DNA from: ELB16-189 sp018266435
Lineage (GTDB): Bacteria; Bacteroidota; Bacteroidia; Cytophagales; Cyclobacteriaceae
Reading direction: 5' to 3'
DNA: 64,000 nucleotides
NCBI GenBank assembly: GCA_030123525.1
Contig: CP126125.1
Span: 1,736,001 to 1,800,000, forward strand
Below the pieces are notes generated by a model. It ran no database searches, was not told the origin of the DNA, and saw only the letters and a program-made list of their open reading frames with translations. Position numbers and translations under genes: made by a program. This document shows positions 59,679 through 64,000 of the stretch, piece after piece (within the stretch, counting starts at the first letter, position 1; every line of letters starts with the position of its first letter).

Positions 59679-61079
59679 ATGCTTGACCCTAAAAGCTTAA
59701 CCCCTCGTCAAATCGTAGCTGAACTCGACAAGTACATTGTAGGCCAGCATGATGCCAAGCGAAATGTAGCCATTGCCCTGCGCAACCGCTGGCGAAGAAT
59801 GAATGCTTCGCCCGAAATGCGCAATGAAATTATCCCCAACAACATCTTGATGATTGGTGCCACCGGAGTGGGAAAAACTGAAATTGCCCGCAGGCTAGCC
59901 AGAATTGCCGATGCTCCCTTCATAAAAGTGGAAGCTTCGAAATTTACTGAAGTAGGATACGTAGGCCGCGATGTGGAAAGCATGGTGCGCGATCTGGCCG
60001 AGCAATCGGTAAACCTGGTGAAGACACGCAAAAAAGAAGAAGTGAAAGAAAAAGCAGCACAAGCTGCGGAAGAAATTATTCTGGATGCCCTCATTCCGCC
60101 CATGCGAAAATCGGCAGGGTTTGCAGTACCCCAAAATGGTAACATTGAAAGTCAGGAAGAACCACAAGGTGATGTAGAATTAAACGAAAAAACACGAAAT
60201 GTTTTTCGCGAAAAGATAAAAAATAAAGAACTGGAAGATCGTAAAATTGAAATAGACATCAAACAAAACAATATGCCGGGTGTAGGCATGATCGGAGCCG
60301 GAGTAATGGATGAGGTGAGCATGATGAATTTGCAAGAAATGCTCAGCGGCATGATGCCTAAAAAAAATAAAAAAAGAAAACTGACCATTGCCGAAGCTCG
60401 GAAAATATTGATTGAAGAAGAGGCTGCTAAACTGATTGATATGGATGAGGTAAAAGAAGAGGCCATCAGCAAAGCCGAAGATGCCGGAATTATTTTTATT
60501 GATGAGATTGATAAGATCGCTTCGGGAGGGAAGAAGGGCGGTGGCGGCCCTGATGTTAGCCGCGAAGGTGTGCAACGTGATTTGCTTCCGATTGTAGAGG
60601 GCAGCTCAGTAAATACAAAATACGGAGTGGTGAACACTGATCATATTTTATTTATTGCAGCCGGAGCGTTTCATGTATCGAAGCCATCTGATCTGATTCC
60701 TGAATTACAAGGACGATTCCCCATTCGCGTTGAGTTGAGCAGCCTGACGAAAGAGGATTTTATCCGAATTTTGAAAGAACCTAAAAACGCACTAACCAAA
60801 CAATATCAGGCATTGTTTGAAGCTGAGGGCTTCACGATCAATTTCGATGACGAAGCGGTGAATGAAATTGCCCAGACCGCCTTTCACATCAATACTGAAG
60901 TGGAAAACATTGGAGCTCGAAGATTACACACCGTGATGAGCAAACTGCTCAACGAGTTTTTGTTTGATGTGCCTGATAAAATTTCAAAAGAAAATCCGAT
61001 TCGCATTACCAGCACCATGGTGAAGGAAAAGCTAAGCGAGTTGGTAAAGAACAAAGATTTAAGTGAGTATATTCTGTAG
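59679..61079 (+). CDS. hslU: HslU (ClpY) ATPase subunit of HslUV protease
   Basis: HslU unfolds substrates and feeds them to HslV. The 466-residue chain begins MLDPKSLTPRQIVAELDKYI and has Walker A GATGVGKT (60-67), the VEASKFTEVGYVGRDVE pore loop, the inserted I domain (about 135-240, low complexity), Walker B GIIFIDEIDKIA and the C-terminal LSEYIL tail that docks in HslV. No hslV gene is found in this window; it must be encoded elsewhere. A spread of hslU and hslV is not rare in Bacteroidota. Confidence 0.96.
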   Translation: MLDPKSLTPRQIVAELDKYIVGQHDAKRNVAIALRNRWRRMNASPEMRNEIIPNNILMIGATGVGKTEIARRLARIADAPFIKVEASKFTEVGYVGRDVESMVRDLAEQSVNLVKTRKKEEVKEKAAQAAEEIILDALIPPMRKSAGFAVPQNGNIESQEEPQGDVELNEKTRNVFREKIKNKELEDRKIEIDIKQNNMPGVGMIGAGVMDEVSMMNLQEMLSGMMPKKNKKRKLTIAEARKILIEEEAAKLIDMDEVKEEAISKAEDAGIIFIDEIDKIASGGKKGGGGPDVSREGVQRDLLPIVEGSSVNTKYGVVNTDHILFIAAGAFHVSKPSDLIPELQGRFPIRVELSSLTKEDFIRILKEPKNALTKQYQALFEAEGFTINFDDEAVNEIAQTAFHINTEVENIGARRLHTVMSKLLNEFLFDVPDKISKENPIRITSTMVKEKLSELVKNKDLSEYIL

Positions 61080-61087
61080 GCTGCTTC

Positions 61088-62044
61088 TTACCAGTTCTTC
61101 AACCGAAGGCGGGCTATCTTTTGAAAATATTCTACCGGTTTCAATTCTTGCTTAACTGCCAACAAGTATGCTTCTTTTGCTTTTGGTGCGTTGTGAAAAT
61201 ACTCTTCTTCAATTAACCCGCGGAGGACATGACCGGGAATAGAATAATAAGCCGAATGTTGCTCTTCGAGCTGGGCAACAAGCGTAGTAGCATCAGTATA
61301 CTTTTTGCAAGCAATTAAGTTTTCCGCATACAACTCTGCAAATTTTATATTTTTTGGATAACTCTCTGCCAGGCTTTTACTGTAAGGCAGGGCTTCATCA
61401 GACTTTTTTTCGAGGTGAAGAAGAATATGGGCTAAATATATTTTTGCCTCTGTCTGAGTCATGGATTTTTTATCAGCACAACGCTTTAGAATTTTTAGGC
61501 CATCTTCCTTATTGCCTTTACGAAGAGGCGAAAGCGCCAGCCGATAAAACAAATTCTTTTGTTTATAGTATTCGATGTAATACAAATAAAGACCTTTCAA
61601 AAAAATAAACTCCGGTTGGGTATAATTCTTATCCATAGAAGTAACAACCAAAGGGTAAGCCTTCTGTGCATACTTCAGTGCCGACCAGGGTTCACCCAGT
61701 GAAGAATGATACTCGGCAAAGAAAAGATAAGTACATATTTGGTAGTAAATAACAGCGTGTGTAGGTGTTTTTTCTTTAGAAAGCTCGGCCAGGTTTTTAA
61801 GCAATGACTGTTGGTAGGTGTTACTGGCCGGGCTAAAGGCAACTGGGATTTCTTTCCAGCGCAAATAAAAAATTTCAAGCAGTTGTTTTAGCCTGGCATT
61901 TTTTTCCGGGAAAGTTTGCAGCTGACCACTGGATTTTTCAAAACGAAATCCATAAATGGAGTGAAGGGTCTTAAGTTCGGCAGACGTGTCGCTGGTCTGG
62001 GCTTTTACATTCTCACTAAAAAAAGTAGTAGCAAATAAAAACAA
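61088..62044 (-). CDS. Secreted TPR-like protein
   Basis: A 318-residue protein made of tetratricopeptide-like helical pairs (for example KIYLAHILLHLEKKSDEALP and AELYAENLIACKKYTDATTL). The start is unclear: the frame begins at a TTG (62044) with MFLFATTFFSENVKAQ, a short signal peptide; the preceding in-frame codons (VLKAFFIL) would make a better signal sequence but have no usual start codon before the TAA at about 62067. It may be a secreted assembly protein. It is convergent with hslU, 8 bases apart. Confidence 0.6.
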   Translation of the reverse strand: MFLFATTFFSENVKAQTSDTSAELKTLHSIYGFRFEKSSGQLQTFPEKNARLKQLLEIFYLRWKEIPVAFSPASNTYQQSLLKNLAELSKEKTPTHAVIYYQICTYLFFAEYHSSLGEPWSALKYAQKAYPLVVTSMDKNYTQPEFIFLKGLYLYYIEYYKQKNLFYRLALSPLRKGNKEDGLKILKRCADKKSMTQTEAKIYLAHILLHLEKKSDEALPYSKSLAESYPKNIKFAELYAENLIACKKYTDATTLVAQLEEQHSAYYSIPGHVLRGLIEEEYFHNAPKAKEAYLLAVKQELKPVEYFQKIARLRLKNW

Positions 62045-62169
62045 GATAAAAAAAGCTTTGAGAACAGTTTACAGCAAATTAGATTGATATTGAGTAACAA
62101 TTATTTGTTGATTTAGTTGCTTTAAGTATCAGTTTTTTTGTACCATTGAAAAACCAAATTCAACTAACT

Positions 62170-62580
62170 ATGAAAAAAATTCTTTTTCTTATGCTCTTGT
62201 GCACGCTGGGGTTAGCCTACAATAGCAAGGCAACTTCTATTTACCGTGTAGATGACGCAGCAATTGAAACAACATTATCACTGGCCACACCTGTGGCACA
62301 GACGTTGGTGGATGCAGCACAGTTGCTCAACCCAATGTCAGTTCAGGCTTCTTCATCAGACAAAAATGTTTGGATTGCAGCAGTTTTGGACTTTTTTCTC
62401 GGGGGGTTTGCCATTCACCGCGTTTACCTGGGTACCAAGCCTATTATGATTTTGTGGTATGTCATTACAGTTGGAGGTATTTTTGGTATCGTTCCATTGA
62501 TTGACCTTATTGTACTGATTATTGATAATCAGGATATTAGTAAGTACGTGGGAAGCAATAAGTTTTTTATGTGGGGCTGA
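62170..62580 (+). CDS. TM2 domain protein
   Basis: A 136-residue protein with a signal peptide (1-21) and a C-terminal TM2 domain: AAVLDFFLGGFAIHRVYLG, the family motif, then two membrane segments with IMILWYVITVGGIFGIVPLID. The role is unknown, although TM2 proteins are common in Bacteroidota envelopes. The open frame extends to a TTG at 62146, but the ATG at 62170 begins the signal peptide. It is a single gene, ending before a strong terminator. Confidence 0.82.
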   Translation: MKKILFLMLLCTLGLAYNSKATSIYRVDDAAIETTLSLATPVAQTLVDAAQLLNPMSVQASSSDKNVWIAAVLDFFLGGFAIHRVYLGTKPIMILWYVITVGGIFGIVPLIDLIVLIIDNQDISKYVGSNKFFMWG

Positions 62581-62601
62581 TCAGCTACCATTATTAATCC
62601 C

Positions 62602-62636
62602 AATAAAGGAGATGCATGCATCTCCTTTATTTTTTT
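62602..62636 (+). terminator. Strong rho-independent terminator behind the TM2 gene
   Basis: AATAAAGGAGATGCA (62602-62616) pairs with TGCATCTCCTTTATT (62617-62631), a perfect 15-bp inverted repeat with no spacer, followed by five T (62632-62636). The stem also contains the stop codon of the minus-strand gene ending at 62627. Only the plus direction has a T-tract. Confidence 0.88.
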
Positions 62637-63445
62637 ATCGCTTTTGCGGCAACATTTTTTACTTCGCTGTTCAATTCAGTAATTCGTTCTTTATTTTTTT
62701 GCTCGGCCAGGTAGCGGGCATGCCTTGCCCCGCCATTGTTGAACATATAAAATAACCCCACCCCAGTATATGCTCCTGAGAAATAATATCCATGAATGAA
62801 ACTTGCTACCGCAAATGTAACGCAGCCGGCCTGAATGCCCAATGAGACTAACCCCTGGCCAACGTAGCCCGCATACATTTGACCTACCCCGGGAAGTAAA
62901 TGTGACATGGATTCAGCCTTTTCAGGATTTTTTAATTTTCTGAATTTCCTGTTAGAATACGGATTCGGATTAGGCAGTTGATACCGGGTGACAAACTGAT
63001 TAAATTTTTTTTCGGCATCAGAAATTTTTTGTTGTTGATTTAATGCCATGATTTCCAGAAGATCGATCATGGGTGAATTTAACTCAGGAAGATAATAATG
63101 CTGCTCTTGCACTTTGCTCAGACATAAATCATATTTGCCGGCCAAGTAGGCGTTCAAAGCAGATTCGTAATACAAGTTAAATTTGAGGCTGTCAGCACCT
63201 TGAAAAAAATCAGCCCGTTGTAGGGTGTTGTATGCTTCTTCGTACTGGCTTTGTGCTTTCAGGCAATAGGATTTTTTAAGAAGCACATCGTTGGGCAATG
63301 AATACCCCTGATACAAAAGGCGTTCGTATGCCACCCTGGCTTGCAGGTAATTTCCGGCTGCCAAGAGACTGTCTGCTAATTTCGTTTGTGCATCAATGAA
63401 AAAAGGTGCGCAAAGGAATGTGCATATCAAATAATATTTGATCAT
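62627..63445 (-). CDS. Secreted TPR and TM2-like membrane protein
   Basis: A 272-residue protein with signal peptide MIKYYLICTFLCAPFFIDAQ, TPR-like repeats (25-150), and then a membrane part starting LLPGVGQMYAGYVGQGLVS (about 187-205), with two hydrophobic segments. The PG-x-G-x-x-Y-A-G-x-x-G-Q-G motif resembles TM2-type or DUF5683 proteins. Its C-terminal tail is charged. It overlaps the gene upstream by 53 bases in a different frame. Role unknown; membrane biogenesis is a guess. Confidence 0.65.
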   Translation of the reverse strand: MIKYYLICTFLCAPFFIDAQTKLADSLLAAGNYLQARVAYERLLYQGYSLPNDVLLKKSYCLKAQSQYEEAYNTLQRADFFQGADSLKFNLYYESALNAYLAGKYDLCLSKVQEQHYYLPELNSPMIDLLEIMALNQQQKISDAEKKFNQFVTRYQLPNPNPYSNRKFRKLKNPEKAESMSHLLPGVGQMYAGYVGQGLVSLGIQAGCVTFAVASFIHGYYFSGAYTGVGLFYMFNNGGARHARYLAEQKNKERITELNSEVKNVAAKAIKK

Positions 63446-64000
63446 TAATAGTTTCGTTGAGTTGATCTCTTCGTAGTTTTACTGAAAAGGCACTGCCCCA
63501 AATTGTACCAATATACAACGAAGTAAACAGCGTGCCATAGGCAATGAACCGAACACTGGAGGGGCCATCTTTATGATAACCTTCCCAGGCCTGCAGCCCG
63601 AGTACGGCAGAGATAAGAAGAGTGTACACCCCCTGGCCCTTGTTGCCGGCATAAAATTTTCCTGCGCCCGGAACGATGGCCGAGAGGGCAGCCGCAACAA
63701 AAGGAGATTTTTTAGGTTGACTCAATATTTTTTTCTGTTGTTCCCTCAGATCTTTTTCCTGTAAGTCAGTGACAAAATTGGTTGGTGTTAGAAAATGTTG
63801 CAACGAATCAAATTTTTTGAAATCACGCTGAAGAAGAGAAAGACCAGCCAATTCTAAAAAGCGAAGCTGTCGCTCGGTACTGTCTATCGGAACATACCGA
63901 ATCATTTTTTGTTTAGCCTCTGAGTACGATTTGAGGTAGGCACGATTAAAAGAACTAAAAAAAATAGCTTCCGAACTGAGGCGGTGTGAAACAACAGACA
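63393..64000 (-). CDS. TM2-like membrane protein, 5' end beyond the window
   Basis: From 63393 the minus frame stays open through the ATG at 63905 to the window edge, so the real start is outside and at least 200 residues are visible. The visible part ends with two membrane segments around SPFVAAALSAIVPGAGKFYAG and NKGQGVYTLLISAVLGLQAW, sharing the PG-x-G-x-x-Y-A-G-x-x-G-Q-G motif with the next gene. The beginning is helical (RQLRFLELAGLSLLQRDFKK). Its 3' end overlaps the next gene by 53 bases. Function unknown. Confidence 0.6.
   Translation of the reverse strand, partial: SVVSHRLSSEAIFFSSFNRAYLKSYSEAKQKMIRYVPIDSTERQLRFLELAGLSLLQRDFKKFDSLQHFLTPTNFVTDLQEKDLREQQKKILSQPKKSPFVAAALSAIVPGAGKFYAGNKGQGVYTLLISAVLGLQAWEGYHKDGPSSVRFIAYGTLFTSLYIGTIWGSAFSVKLRRDQLNETINDQILFDMHIPLRTFFH

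Noticed and set aside
59708..60145. 145-codon minus-strand frame near the hslU start
   Set aside because: It lies wholly antisense to the conserved N-terminal domain of hslU and follows from codon bias there.
60152..60637. 161-codon frame on the minus strand inside hslU
   Set aside because: It is antisense to the I domain and AAA core of hslU, which is intact and recognisable. The Ser/Phe-rich antisense product has no family resemblance.
1..64000. CRISPR arrays, insertion sequences, prophage, rRNA or further tRNA genes
   Set aside because: No regularly spaced direct repeats, no transposase or integrase frame and no terminal inverted repeats were seen, and no rRNA or second tRNA cloverleaf was noticed on reading both strands.

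Overview
The window is a gene-dense stretch of chromosome from a Bacteroidota bacterium, most likely of the order Cytophagales. The grounds are the family content (DUF4252, DUF4199, GSCFA, IPExxxVDY, DUF2007 and several PD40/OmpA proteins), promoter boxes of the TAnnTTTG type instead of TATAAT, many TTG/GTG starts, and a tmRNA whose tag reads GENTYAMAA. No insertion sequence, phage gene, CRISPR array or rRNA is visible. The only RNA genes found are one tRNA-Arg(CCG) and the tmRNA.

Layout. 1-5 kb: end of an unrecognised gene, DUF493, pterin dehydratase, rsmI, an inositol-monophosphatase-like gene, a pentameric ligand-gated channel homologue, dtd and an IscA/HesB-like gene. 5-11 kb: folB-divIVA, a WD40 protein, a phosphopantetheinyl transferase, a decayed PemK/MazF module, an OmpA/PD40 protein, DUF2007 and an AlkD-like protein. 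11.8-16 kb: tRNA-Arg, cystathionine beta-synthase and two tandem OmpA-domain paralogues. 16-20 kb: an ECF sigma factor, a probable membrane anti-sigma protein, two DUF4252 proteins and an ABC exporter. 20-23 kb: a decayed RelE-type module running into a DUF4199 pair, a glycosyltransferase and ssrA. 23-27.5 kb: two GH127-type glycosidases. 27.5-37 kb: DUF502, miaA, a PhnP-like hydrolase, an NFACT (RqcH-like) protein, pyk, acpP-fabF-rnc and xth. 37-45 kb: GSCFA, a DUF255 thioredoxin-domain protein, a GH29 fucosidase, GT39, GtrA and a serine hydrolase. 45-52 kb: ileS, a decayed PIN-toxin module, lspA, free-Met-sulfoxide reductase, tilS and an FMN reductase. 52-64 kb: aminopeptidase P, a bestrophin-like protein, GNAT, a large OmpA/PD40 protein, lon, hslU and several TPR/TM2 envelope proteins.

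Most genes are housekeeping: translation and rescue (rsmI, dtd, miaA, tilS, ileS, ssrA, NFACT), fatty acid synthesis (PPTase, acpP, fabF), protein quality control (lon, hslU) and envelope building (four OmpA-domain proteins, lspA). Accessory content is mainly glycoside hydrolases and two eukaryote-like ion-channel families.

The most notable observations are these. (1) Three separate short gaps each hold the remains of a different type II toxin-antitoxin pair; one toxin tail still supplies the start codon of the next gene. (2) The isoleucyl-tRNA synthetase is a type-2-like enzyme whose HIGH signature is rearranged to G-I-H-H, a swap known from mupirocin hyper-resistant IleRS2. (3) There is a prokaryotic Cys-loop-type channel homologue. 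(4) Structured non-coding segments flank or sit inside the ECF sigma locus. All function calls come from reading the translations without database searches.
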